DNA of 64,000 nucleotides from the NCBI GenBank assembly GCA_964613215.1, contig CAZTHK010000014.1, positions 1-64,000 of the forward strand. The letters run 5' to 3'. Every line of letters begins with the position of its first letter. Within the stretch, counting starts at the first letter, position 1. Source of the DNA: CAZTHK01 sp964613215. GTDB taxonomy: Bacteria; Krumholzibacteriota; Krumholzibacteriia; Krumholzibacteriales; CAZTHK01. The notes under the pieces are model-generated. The model saw nothing but the letters and a program-made list of their open reading frames with translations. It was not told where the DNA came from and did no database searches. Below are positions 1 through 8,343 of the stretch, piece by piece. The translations under genes and the position numbers were made by a program.

Positions 1-1222
1 CAGTTACGCTTCTGACACTCCAGGTATAGAATACCAGGTTGGCCAGAGGCAGATCACGGTAGGTCTTGAATCTCAGGGTTGCGCCACCCAGATTGGGCAG
101 ATCCGCTGTGGGGATGTCAGCATCCTGAACGTCATCATTATTGGTACTGTACTTGGTTATGTCGATCTCGGGTGAGATCACATCTTCGCTCTGGCAGGGA
201 GCTTCCAGACCGCCTCCGCCTTCACAGAACGGTGTGTCGAAAAGGCCGGGATAGCTGGTGCTGGGCTCGGGTGATCCGACAAAGAATACTATCTGGGTAC
301 CGAAGTTGTCGGCACACGGATCCTTGTCGGTCAGAGCAGTCTGCAGTCCGGAATATCTTCCGAATGCATCTTCGGGCTTGGCCTGCCAGAAATCGGTGCC
401 GGTACCGCAATCGGTTCCATCTTCGAAGTCCTCGAAGTCAATGGTACCGGTTACGTCTGATACTGAAATGGAATCCAGTACAACCGCACCATCGGTATCC
501 CACAGACCATCCTCGTCACTCCAGGCTCCATCGGAGATGAAGTGGAAACGAAGCTTGGTCTTGGCCTGGGTCAGAGAAAGAGTGGATGTAACAATCGTAT
601 CTACTCTTCCGTCCCAGAGCCCGCCATCTTCTAACTGAACCCAGTTTCCACCACCAGCGTCGTATTCAACGGCGGTCTGGTCGTAGTCTGGTTCAGAATC
701 GAAGAAGGCGTGGTAGGATAAGGTAATCTGGCCTTCAAAAGCGAAATCATTGGATACCAGCATCTGGTTCCAGCCGTTACCATAACCCGGAGCAGCAGCC
801 CATGAGCACATGTACTCGAATGGGAGCCCACAGAGTGTAACAAGCGGATCACCATATGCATGGGCACCGCACCACATTGAGTAGCTACCCTCTATGGGAG
901 CACCCAGCTTTCCGGAGAATCCAGTTTCCAGAAAGTCTTCAATGTGGAAGAAAGTATCGATCTGGGCCGTGTTATCAACACGAGTCCAGCCCTGCCAGTT
1001 ATTGGTCTCGAAGTCAAACCAGACAAGGTGATAAGTATCAGCAGCAGCCGAGGTCTGGAGGTCGCGAATTCCCTGATCCATCAACATGGGATCCTTGAAT
1101 TCGTTTTCATCCCAGGCCCTCATTGGCTGCATATCCTGCCGGTTTACATCGCGCGCCGACACCGAGCAGACCAGCGTTGCAAGCAGGGCAACGCCCAGTA
1201 ATAGCACTAAGGCTTTTCTCAT
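1..1222 (-). CDS. Secreted beta-rich surface protein, 3' end cut off by the window edge
   Basis: The frame opens at an ATG read leftward from 1222, with a GGGGGG ribosome site about 8 nt upstream, and stays open for 407 codons to the window edge, so the C-terminus is unseen. The N-terminus is a clear signal peptide: MRK, a Leu/Val-rich core, and a likely cut after SVSA at residue 23. The mature chain is acidic and rich in Gly, Asp and Trp, with few Lys. Two similar stretches, WFDFETNNWQGW (residues 68-79) and IDFEDFED (about 261), look like the starts of jelly-roll ectodomains found in adhesins and exported peptidase accessory regions. No catalytic motif is visible. Proteins of this kind in FCB-type bacteria often end in a FlgD-like or type IX sorting domain, but that part lies outside the window. 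Function unknown. Confidence 0.85.
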   Translation of the reverse strand, partial: MRKALVLLLGVALLATLVCSVSARDVNRQDMQPMRAWDENEFKDPMLMDQGIRDLQTSAAADTYHLVWFDFETNNWQGWTRVDNTAQIDTFFHIEDFLETGFSGKLGAPIEGSYSMWCGAHAYGDPLVTLCGLPFEYMCSWAAAPGYGNGWNQMLVSNDFAFEGQITLSYHAFFDSEPDYDQTAVEYDAGGGNWVQLEDGGLWDGRVDTIVTSTLSLTQAKTKLRFHFISDGAWSDEDGLWDTDGAVVLDSISVSDVTGTIDFEDFEDGTDCGTGTDFWQAKPEDAFGRYSGLQTALTDKDPCADNFGTQIVFFVGSPEPSTSYPGLFDTPFCEGGGGLEAPCQSEDVISPEIDITKYSTNNDDVQDADIPTADLPNLGGATLRFKTYRDLPLANLVFYTWSVRSVT

Positions 1223-1698
1223 CGTTTATTCCCCCCATCGTATAGAGAATAAACCCAAATTAGAAACGAATTTAATCTGGAAGTGATAATTTAACCTCGC
1301 GGCGCGTGAGCCCAACTCTACAATGATTTCACCTCCATTTTTCTAATGGACTCTGGTTTGCGCCACATTGAAAAGGTTTCCTCCGTCAGAGATTCTTTGT
1401 GTCGAGCAAGTAATATCTCCAAACGGCGGTCGGCGGTTGAAACCTTGAGGACCGGCCGAGGACTCTCCTTAACCGGTTGATTCAGAATCACTTCCGAACC
1501 TAGATGATCTGGCACTTCCCCGCTCTGTTGTTCATCATTCCGGGTAAAAGCCCCGACGGGTTTTTGCCATCTATCATTTAGCAACTGTTACTATATCATA
1601 AATTTAAAAACATTTCTACAAAAAAATTGAAAAAAAGGGGGTTAAATGGATTGCATATACGGCTGCCAGTATTTATCATAACGGAGAAAAATTTTCAG
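1223..1698. other. Gene-poor spacer between the secreted-protein gene and tRNA-Thr
   Basis: No convincing gene. A leftward TTG-initiated frame of 88 codons (1584-1318) has no ribosome site and no recognisable similarity. On the minus strand a possible promoter near 1595-1625 (TTGTAG, then TATAGT after a long spacer) could drive a leader of about 370 nt in front of the secreted-protein gene. Short GC-rich inverted segments (for example CCC-GAC-GGG near 1552-1562) suggest some leader structure, but I could not match it to a known riboswitch. Confidence 0.4.
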
Positions 1699-1771
<73 letters not shown>

Positions 1772-1937
1772 TATTTATATGATCAAGGAAGGAATGTAAC
1801 GCCAGTCCGGATTGCACCTGCCGTCAGGGTAACCGCTGAACGGGGCTATGAGTAAAATTACCGGGATGAAATTATCCGCTTTGCAGTTATTTTCTCCAAT
1901 AATTTACAGATAATTTAAATTCAGTGGGTGAAATCAC

Positions 1938-1966
1938 TTGCTTTATAAGGGGGAGTGGTTTATATT
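1938..1966 (+). promoter_or_regulatory. Possible sigma70-type promoter for korD
   Basis: TTGCTT at 1938-1943 and TATATT at 1961-1966 with a 17-bp spacer, about 95 bp upstream of the korD start. It is a consensus-like match read by eye only. Confidence 0.4.
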
Positions 1967-2060
1967 GTTGCCGTTTAAACCAATCCCGGACAGTTTTAGA
2001 TCCGGGATAAGCAGTTGGATACGATATTTTTATTGCCTGAGATGGAGAGAAATTATCGTA

Positions 2061-2270
2061 ATGTCCGGGGAGCGATCGCCCTCGAAGGAATCACCGGTAA
2101 TACGGGTCAATATTGAATGGTGCAAGGGATGTGGGATCTGTGTTGCCTTCTGCCCCAGGGATGTACTGGAGCTGGAGGACGGCAAGGTCAAGGTAGCCAG
2201 GCCCGAGGATTGCATAGATTGCAAGCTCTGTGAACTCCGGTGTCCTGACTTTGCAATTACAGTGGAATAG
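2061..2270 (+). CDS. korD: 2-oxoglutarate:ferredoxin oxidoreductase delta subunit (2[4Fe-4S] ferredoxin)
   Basis: This 69-aa ferredoxin-like subunit passes electrons from the 2-oxoacid oxidoreductase core to free ferredoxin in the cytoplasm. It has two complete cluster motifs, CKGCGICVAFCP near residues 22-33 and CIDCKLCELRCP near 51-62, each CxxCxxCxxxCP. The frame is open further upstream, but the ATG at 2061, preceded by GGAGAG, gives the expected family length; the extra upstream residues are hydrophobic and unlike ferredoxins. It lies just ahead of korA, separated by a strong hairpin terminator at 2271-2303. In KorDABC operons the delta subunit usually comes first, as here. A generic 4Fe-4S ferredoxin is the alternative, but the neighbours make KorD much more likely. 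Confidence 0.9.
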   Translation: MSGERSPSKESPVIRVNIEWCKGCGICVAFCPRDVLELEDGKVKVARPEDCIDCKLCELRCPDFAITVE

Positions 2271-2303
2271 AAGGACCCGCATAATGGGTGGGTCCTTTTT
2301 TTA
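2271..2303 (+). terminator. Intrinsic terminator between korD and korA
   Basis: AAGGACCC (2271-2278) pairs perfectly with GGGTCCTT (2290-2297), followed by a run of T. It begins right after the korD stop codon and sits inside what is otherwise a kor operon. Confidence 0.8.
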
Positions 2304-2375
2304 TTGCTGTGTACAATGGCAGGCATTTTACAATAGAGGCAAGCACAGGTTAACGCCCCTTATAAGGAGGCGATT

Positions 2376-3524
2376 GTGGTGAAGCAAGCAATGTCCGGAA
2401 AGATGAAAATGATGCAGGGGAATCAGGCCTGCGCCGAAGGCGCGCTGGCGGCGGGTTGCAGATTCTTCGGAGGTTATCCCATTACCCCATCCTCTGAGAT
2501 AGCGGAATGGATGAGCATTAAATTGCCCCGGGTGGGGGGAAAGTTTATACAGATGGAGGATGAGATAGGAGCAATGGGAGCGGTTATCGGAGCCTCCCTT
2601 ACCGGCGTCAAATCCATGACCGCTACCTCAGGCCCGGGTTTCAGCCTCAAGCAGGAGAATATCGGCTACGCTGCAATGACTGAAGTCCCCTGTGTAGTAG
2701 TTAATGTACAGAGGGGTGGTCCCAGCACCGGTATGCCCACCTCGCCGTCGCAGATGGATGTTCAGCAGGCCAGATGGGGAACCCATGGTGATCACAGTAT
2801 CATCGCCATTACCGCCTCCTCCGCACAGGAGGCCTATCAGCAGACCATCCGGGCATTCAACCTGGCTGAGAAGTATATGACTCCGGTCATCCTCCTGCTG
2901 GATGAAATCGTGGGTCATACCACCGAAAGGGTGAAGATTCCGGACAGAAGTGAATATCAGCTGGTGGAGCGAAAAAAACCATCCCTTCCTCCCGAGGAGT
3001 ACAGCCCCTATTGTAAAACCGATGACTGCATTCCGGTACTGGCACCCTTCGGCAGCGGATACCGTTACAATGTTACCGGGCTGTGCCATGATAAGACCGG
3101 GTTTCCCACCAATGACCCCAAAAAGATCGAGAGCCTCATCCTGAGATTATCCCGGAAGATAGAAATGCACCGGGAAGATATAGTTGAGGTTAAACCATAC
3201 CGGCTGGAGGATGCGGAGATTGCCCTGTTTGCATATGGCTCGGTTGCCCGTTCCGCCCGAAGCGCTGTTGATATGTGCCGGGAGGAAGGGATAAAGGCCG
3301 GCCTGTTCGAACCCACCGTCCTCTGGCCCTTTCCCGAAGAACTGGTACTTGAGATGTCCCGGCGGGTGGAGGCAGTGGTGGTGACCGAGATGAATCTCGG
3401 GCAGATGGCCCGGGAGGTTGAAAGAGCCGGCAGATGCCAGGCGGAAGTACACAGGTTAAACCGGGTGGACGGAGAACCTATTACACCCCTTCAGATTGTT
3501 GACAGGGTAAAGGAAGTGATCTGA
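2376..3524 (+). CDS. korA: 2-oxoglutarate:ferredoxin oxidoreductase alpha subunit
   Basis: The alpha subunit of the CoA-dependent 2-oxoglutarate:ferredoxin oxidoreductase interconverts 2-oxoglutarate and succinyl-CoA with ferredoxin as electron partner. The N-terminal half carries the pyrimidine-binding fold typical of the family (GNQACAEGAL near 13, GGYPITPSSE near 30, then a GASLTG...TSGPGFSL stretch). The segment with PFGSGYRYNVTGL and HDKTGFP is characteristic of KorA rather than pyruvate-specific subunits. The length (about 382 aa) is normal. The start is GTG; there are two GTG codons in a row (2376 and 2379), and AAGGAGG at 2364-2370 serves either, the second with the more usual spacing. 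The stop codon directly abuts the korB start, implying translational coupling. Confidence 0.93.
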   Translation: MVKQAMSGKMKMMQGNQACAEGALAAGCRFFGGYPITPSSEIAEWMSIKLPRVGGKFIQMEDEIGAMGAVIGASLTGVKSMTATSGPGFSLKQENIGYAAMTEVPCVVVNVQRGGPSTGMPTSPSQMDVQQARWGTHGDHSIIAITASSAQEAYQQTIRAFNLAEKYMTPVILLLDEIVGHTTERVKIPDRSEYQLVERKKPSLPPEEYSPYCKTDDCIPVLAPFGSGYRYNVTGLCHDKTGFPTNDPKKIESLILRLSRKIEMHREDIVEVKPYRLEDAEIALFAYGSVARSARSAVDMCREEGIKAGLFEPTVLWPFPEELVLEMSRRVEAVVVTEMNLGQMAREVERAGRCQAEVHRLNRVDGEPITPLQIVDRVKEVI

Positions 3525-4337
3525 ATGTTCGATTATCTCCATTATCTCAGAGAGCGCAATTTCCCCCATATATGGTGTCCCGGATGTGGTGACGGTATCA
3601 TTCTGAAGACCCTGATAAGGGCCATAGATAAGCTGGGACTGGCCCGTGATGAGATGGTAATGGTTTCCGGTATCGGATGTTCCAGCAGAACACCCGGATA
3701 TATAGATATCAACACCCTTCATACCACTCATGGGAGAGCTCTGGCCTTTGCCACCGGGGTGAAGCTGGCCAATCCCGGGCTGAAGGTTATCGTGGTTACC
3801 GGAGACGGCGATGCCACCGCAATCGGGGGCAATCATTATATACACGCTGCCAGAAGGAACATAGACCTTACCGTGCTCCTCTACAACAACTGGATCTACG
3901 GAATGACCGGGGGGCAGTGCTCTCCCACCACACCCCCCATGGGGAAAGCGTCTACAGCTCCATACGGTAACAGGGAGCCGGCCTTTAATATATCCGATCT
4001 GGCCGTCTCAGCAGGGGCTTCATATGTGGCCAGAGGGGATGTCTACCATGTTCAGAAACTGGAGAAGCTTATTACAGCGGCAATCCAGAAGAAGGGATTT
4101 TCCCTCACCGAGATACTTTCTCCCTGTCCCACCGCATACGGCAGAAGAAACAAAATGGGGGATCCGGTAAAGATGATGGAGTGGCTGAAGGAAAACGCCA
4201 TACCCCGGTCCCGGTACCAGAAGCTTACCGGGGAGGAGAGAGAGGGCAAATTCAGCACCGGAGTTATAACGGATGTGGAGAAGAAGGAGTATACGGAGGA
4301 GTACCAGAAACTAATCGATTCGCTACAGGAGAAGTAA
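3525..4337 (+). CDS. korB: 2-oxoglutarate:ferredoxin oxidoreductase beta subunit (TPP-binding)
   Basis: This 270-aa subunit holds thiamine diphosphate and, in the family, cysteine ligands of a [4Fe-4S] cluster. WCPGCGDG (Cys18 and Cys21) and a further Cys in GIGCSSR near 50 fit the cluster ligands. The TPP motif is the GDGDATAIGG stretch followed some 25 residues later by YNNWIYGMTGGQ. It starts with ATG immediately after the korA stop and is followed 2 nt later by korC. Length and motif order are those of KorB; the closely related pyruvate or 2-ketoisovalerate enzymes are alternatives, but the KorA partner favours 2-oxoglutarate. Confidence 0.93.
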   Translation: MFDYLHYLRERNFPHIWCPGCGDGIILKTLIRAIDKLGLARDEMVMVSGIGCSSRTPGYIDINTLHTTHGRALAFATGVKLANPGLKVIVVTGDGDATAIGGNHYIHAARRNIDLTVLLYNNWIYGMTGGQCSPTTPPMGKASTAPYGNREPAFNISDLAVSAGASYVARGDVYHVQKLEKLITAAIQKKGFSLTEILSPCPTAYGRRNKMGDPVKMMEWLKENAIPRSRYQKLTGEEREGKFSTGVITDVEKKEYTEEYQKLIDSLQEK

Positions 4338-4339
4338 CC

Positions 4340-4888
4340 ATGGACAGGCATGAAGTACGTTTCAGTGGAGCGGGGGGCCAGGGTCTGATTCTGGCAGGAA
4401 AGATCCTGGCTGAAGCGGTAGCTATTTACGATGATAGAAATGCAGTTCAGACACAGAGTTATGGTCCCGAAGCCAGGGGAGGAGCCAGCAAATCCGAAGT
4501 AGTGATAAGTGAAGGAGAAATAGATTATCCCAAGGCCATGAACCTGGATGTACTTCTCTCCCTGACCCAGGAATCCTGCGATAAGTATGTGGCAGATCTA
4601 AAGGATGAAGGTATCCTTATAGTGGATTCCGATAAGGTGTCCAGAATACCGGAGGGCAGATTCAAGGTTTACTCAGCTCCTATTTCCAGGATTGCCAGGG
4701 AAAGGGTGGGCAAGCTGGTGGTGACCAACATTGTCGCACTGGGTATCTTTATCCAGATTTCAGGGTTTGCATCCAGGGAATCAACCGAGGAAGCTATCAA
4801 GTCGAAGGTCCCCAGGGGAACCGAGGAATTGAATATTAAGGCTTTTCACGAGGGGATCGAAGAGGGCAAGAAGCTGATGGCTGCCTGA
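4340..4888 (+). CDS. korC: 2-oxoglutarate:ferredoxin oxidoreductase gamma subunit
   Basis: The 182-aa gamma subunit supplies the domain that contacts the CoA-binding face of the complex. It opens with MDRHEVRFSGAGGQG, the glycine-rich hallmark of this family, and continues with SYGPEARGGASKSEV and an EIDYPKA stretch that are also typical. The chosen ATG at 4340 lies 2 nt after the korB stop with GGAGAAG as ribosome site; upstream codons in the same frame run back into korB and are not part of the protein. With korD, korA and korB it gives a complete four-subunit enzyme, consistent with anaerobic carbon flow through ferredoxin. Confidence 0.93.
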   Translation: MDRHEVRFSGAGGQGLILAGKILAEAVAIYDDRNAVQTQSYGPEARGGASKSEVVISEGEIDYPKAMNLDVLLSLTQESCDKYVADLKDEGILIVDSDKVSRIPEGRFKVYSAPISRIARERVGKLVVTNIVALGIFIQISGFASRESTEEAIKSKVPRGTEELNIKAFHEGIEEGKKLMAA

Positions 4889-4978
4889 TCTGTCCCGGAA
4901 AGACCGGAACTCTGTTTTAATATTTTTGCTGTGCTATGTTAGAATCAGAGTGGTGATAATTTTGAAGGAGGTTAATGG

Positions 4979-6322
4979 ATGAAAGAGAAAATTACCAAGG
5001 AGGAACTGATAAAGAAGGCGGAGAAACCGGGAAAGGATGCCATGCGGCTGCACCCTTTTTATAAGGGTAAGATCAAGGTCATGCCCAAAGCCTGTATCAG
5101 GGACTTTAACGATTTTGCTATCTGGTATACTCCCGGAGTGGCCAAACCCTGCCTGGATATCAGGGATAATCCTGAGAAGGTGTTCGAGCATACCAACAAA
5201 GCCAATTTCATTGCAGTGATATCGGATGGTACCAGGGTGCTGGGACTGGGCGATATAGGACCGGAAGCCTCCATGCCGGTGATGGAGGGGAAGGCCCTGC
5301 TGTTTAAATACCTGGGTGGAGTGGATGCCTTCCCGGTTTGTCTGGATACCAGGGACCCGGACGTGTTTATAGAGACGGTTAAACTTCTTCAGCCTTCCTT
5401 CGGAGGATTCAATCTGGAGGATATATCCCAGCCCAAGTGTTTCCGGATACTGGAAACCCTGAGGAAGGAATGTCATATTCCGGTGTGGCATGACGACCAG
5501 CAGGGTACTGCCGCGGTGACAGTAGCAGGACTTTTCAATGCCCTCAAGATAGTGGGCAAGGATATTTCCAAGGTGAATGTAACCATGGTGGGGGCCGGTG
5601 CTGCCAATATCTGTATTGCCCGGATGATTATACAGGCGGGGGTAACTCCTGAAAATATAATAATGTGTGACAGTAAGGGTATACTCCACCGGGGCCGTAC
5701 CGAACTGCAGGAGAAGTACAGGGAAAAGTGGGAGATGGCACAGAAGACCAACGGTGAAGGCAGAACCGGGGATGTCCCCGATGCCATGGAGGGAGCGGAT
5801 GTGCTGATAGCGCTCTCCAAACCAGGTCCCGATACCATAAAGAAGGAATGGATAGAGCGGATGAACAAGGATGCGGTGGTGTTCGTTTGTGCCAATCCCA
5901 TACCCGAGATATGGCCCTGGGAGGCCAGTGAGGCGGGGGCGAGGATAGTGGCCACCGGCCGGAGTGATTTCCCCAATCAGGTGAACAATTCACTCGGTTT
6001 CCCCGGAATATTCAGGGGGACCCTGGATGTAATGGCAGAGACCATAACCGACGAGATGTGTGTGGAGGCGGCCAGGGAGCTGGCCAAGACCGCAGAGGAC
6101 AAGGGATTGAGGGAGGATTATCTCGTTCCCACCATGGATGAGTGGGAGGTATTTCCCAGGGAAGCAGCATCGGTGGGAAGAAAGGCTATAGAACAGGGAG
6201 TGGCCAGGCTGGATCTTACCTGGGATGAGCTGTTTGCCAAGGCCGAGAAGACTATAAAGAAATCCCGGGAGGAATTTCATAAACTCCAGGACGAGGGTTT
6301 CATCGAACTGCCGGATAAGTAA
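4979..6322 (+). CDS. Malic enzyme (malate dehydrogenase, oxaloacetate-decarboxylating)
   Basis: Converts malate to pyruvate and CO2 with reduction of NAD or NADP. The 447-aa protein has the malic-enzyme N-terminal domain with WYTPGVAKPC, GLGDIGPEASMPVMEGK and HDDQQGTA, followed by an NAD(P)-binding Rossmann domain with VGAGAANICIARM near residue 205 and the CANPIPEIWP region. It is the short bacterial type without the C-terminal phosphotransacetylase domain of MaeB. The cofactor cannot be decided from the sequence alone. AAGGAGG lies 6 nt before the ATG. It follows korC by about 90 bp and may be cotranscribed, linking C4 acids to pyruvate near the ferredoxin-dependent enzymes. It is followed by a strong hairpin at 6361-6388. 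Confidence 0.93.
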   Translation: MKEKITKEELIKKAEKPGKDAMRLHPFYKGKIKVMPKACIRDFNDFAIWYTPGVAKPCLDIRDNPEKVFEHTNKANFIAVISDGTRVLGLGDIGPEASMPVMEGKALLFKYLGGVDAFPVCLDTRDPDVFIETVKLLQPSFGGFNLEDISQPKCFRILETLRKECHIPVWHDDQQGTAAVTVAGLFNALKIVGKDISKVNVTMVGAGAANICIARMIIQAGVTPENIIMCDSKGILHRGRTELQEKYREKWEMAQKTNGEGRTGDVPDAMEGADVLIALSKPGPDTIKKEWIERMNKDAVVFVCANPIPEIWPWEASEAGARIVATGRSDFPNQVNNSLGFPGIFRGTLDVMAETITDEMCVEAARELAKTAEDKGLREDYLVPTMDEWEVFPREAASVGRKAIEQGVARLDLTWDELFAKAEKTIKKSREEFHKLQDEGFIELPDK

Positions 6323-6358
6323 AGATTTCTCATCCGGTACCGGAAATTTCAATGTACA

Positions 6359-6391
6359 GAGTAGCGCCACCCCCCGGGGTGGCGCTACTTT
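6359..6391 (+). terminator. Strong hairpin after the malic enzyme gene
   Basis: GTAGCGCCACCC (6361-6372) pairs perfectly with GGGTGGCGCTAC (6377-6388) around a 4-nt loop. The T run after it is short (TTTC), so it may be a weak terminator or an mRNA 3'-end stabiliser. Confidence 0.6.
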
Positions 6392-6727
6392 CAGGGGGGG
6401 GAAAGAATTATTATTTGGATATTTCATTATCAAACTTGATGATTTTATTATATGGATATCTTGCCGGTGATTTTGATTAACCGGTGCCTTTCGGTACAGC
6501 GAGTTGATGGTAAAATCCGTATCACTCCTCCTGTCATGGCAACTGTCAATGTGTTGCTGGTCATTATAGCTTAAAGCGTTGATTGTCAACAAGTAAGGTG
6601 ATTCTGGATTTTTCCTGGCAATTCTGTTAGATTATTCTGTGAAAATATGTGTGCCGGATACGGGTTCAGTAGCAGGAGTTGAGATGATAACATCAGGATA
6701 TGGTACATACAGGATGGTGATATATCG
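6392..6727. other. Spacer upstream of the porin gene
   Basis: AT-rich and gene-free. It holds a small inverted repeat, GTTGA-TTG-TCAAC (6578-6590), that could be an operator for the porin, and a CCGGT/ACCGG stem near 6460-6483. No gene or known RNA recognised. Confidence 0.4.
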
Positions 6728-8020
6728 ATGAACAGGTGCATGTTGATAATAATCTCAGTGACAGCTATGGTATTTTATTCTTCTGATTCTGCCCTGGGAG
6801 GAGAAACAGACAGCATAAGAGTGTTGACCGAAAAGGTGGATTCGCTCCGGAAATCTGTGGGTGAACTGAAAGAGCAACTGGAGAAGATTGACCGGCCGGG
6901 GGGGAGGGGATGGCGCAGCCTCGTCAGGGGAGAGATCAGGCCCTGCCGGCTATCATCAGAGGGAGAAAGACCTTACAGATTCCGGAATGACCGGGCCAGG
7001 AGGAGATGGGTAAATGCATTGCCGGAGACGGGTAAGGAGCAACCGGGGGAATTATATCTCAACGGGGGAGTTACAACCATACTGCAGGGCAATCCGGATG
7101 ACCGGAACGGATACCTGGCCGGAGCCGGCTCCTTCGATATATATGCTCATACCACTCTGGGTTCCCATACTCTGCTGTTCATCGATCTGGAGGGTATAGG
7201 GGGAAGAGGAGCGGATTATTTCTCTCCAACCTCTTCAGGGTTGAATGACGATGCCGGTTCATACCGGTCAGAAGATGGTATCGACCGGATCAATGTCCTG
7301 GAGGCCTGGGCTGAATTTGATTTCTTTGAGCAGAGACTCAAGGTTACTGCGGGAAAGATAGATCTGACCAACTATTTCGACAACAGTGACTATGCCAATG
7401 ACGAGACCACCCAGTTTATAAGCGGTGCCCTGGTAAACAGTTCTGCTCTGGCAGTTCCGGATAATTCAGCAGGGGTGAGGGCAAAGACAACCCTGCTGGA
7501 GGGATACTACCTTCAGCTGGCGCTGGCCAGCTGTGATAACGCGGGAGGAGACCTGCTGGAGGGAGTATTGGGTATTGGAAGTGTAGGGGTGAGACTCTTT
7601 CCGGACTCCGGCCACCATGCCAACCTGAGGCTGTACCTCTATCAGCACCCCTCGGAGAGGGAAGAGGCGGGATATGGAGCGAGCTACGACCAGCTGATCA
7701 TAGGTAATTTCGGTATCTTCGGCCGTTATGGAAGAAATACCGGCAGCCTGGCGGATTACCATGGAACCCGTTCGGCCTGGAGTGCGGGACTAAATTACTC
7801 CAGCCAGCTTTACGGATGCTCCACCGAAGCGGGAATAGCCTACAGCGAGAGCCGTCACAGTGATAAAAGCCTGAAGGATGAAAAACTGATGGAGGGCTAC
7901 TACCGGTTCGGATTCAATGAATGGATATATCTGTCCCCTCACCTCCAGATAGTTCAGAACCAGGAGGGTTCATCACAGCGGTTGACCGTGGTGGGGCTGC
8001 GCACCCACTTCTGCTTCTGA
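6728..8020 (+). CDS. OprB-type outer-membrane porin with N-terminal coiled coil
   Basis: A predicted 430-aa outer-membrane beta-barrel. Residues 1 to about 24 form a signal peptide (hydrophobic IIISVTAMVFYSS, then a small-residue site near ALG). Residues 27-55 (DSIRVLTEKVDSLRKSVGEL and on) form a short heptad coiled coil, as in porins that tether to the cell wall. The rest alternates aromatic and polar residues; the block with EAWAEFDFF, LKVTAGKIDLTNYFDNS and FISGALVNSSAL is the signature region of the carbohydrate-selective porin (OprB) family. The last residue is Phe, as expected for BAM substrates. The ribosome site is weak (GGATGG). Substrate cannot be inferred. It sits alone before the envelope cluster, with gene-free gaps on both sides. 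Confidence 0.8.
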   Translation: MNRCMLIIISVTAMVFYSSDSALGGETDSIRVLTEKVDSLRKSVGELKEQLEKIDRPGGRGWRSLVRGEIRPCRLSSEGERPYRFRNDRARRRWVNALPETGKEQPGELYLNGGVTTILQGNPDDRNGYLAGAGSFDIYAHTTLGSHTLLFIDLEGIGGRGADYFSPTSSGLNDDAGSYRSEDGIDRINVLEAWAEFDFFEQRLKVTAGKIDLTNYFDNSDYANDETTQFISGALVNSSALAVPDNSAGVRAKTTLLEGYYLQLALASCDNAGGDLLEGVLGIGSVGVRLFPDSGHHANLRLYLYQHPSEREEAGYGASYDQLIIGNFGIFGRYGRNTGSLADYHGTRSAWSAGLNYSSQLYGCSTEAGIAYSESRHSDKSLKDEKLMEGYYRFGFNEWIYLSPHLQIVQNQEGSSQRLTVVGLRTHFCF

Positions 8021-8343
8021 TTTTGGGAAGAGGGCACTGCCTGCCGGACGGCGGAATCAAACCTCGCCGGATCACTAACATCCCAGCAATATTTTCCGGG
8101 CAGGGGGAAAATTTGGTTTTCCCCATCCCCGGGTATCTACCTATCATCCTTTGCAGCCATTACTGTAACCTTTATCCATCCTTCCCACCAAGTGGTTGAG
8201 TTGCTTGTAACTCCACCGATGTTTATCCGGCAAGTGGCAGATGTTTCTGCGGTGGTATATTAATTGCCGAATTCTCCTTTGAGATGGACTGAATCAGAAG
8301 ATGCCGAGTAGAAGATATATGATGAGAAAAGGATGGTAGAGCT
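8021..8343. other. Spacer between the porin and the repeat surface protein
   Basis: No gene found. A clear hairpin GGGGAAAA (8104-8111) / TTTTCCCC (8117-8124) with a 5-nt loop lies about 85 bp after the porin stop and may end its transcript, though no T run follows it. Confidence 0.5.

Noticed and set aside
1318..1584. Leftward 88-codon frame upstream of the secreted-protein gene
   Set aside because: TTG start without a ribosome site, no recognisable similarity; treated as spacer or leader.
1223..1600. Possible cyclic-di-GMP or other riboswitch before the secreted-protein gene
   Set aside because: Some GC stems are present but the conserved core motifs could not be found on either strand.
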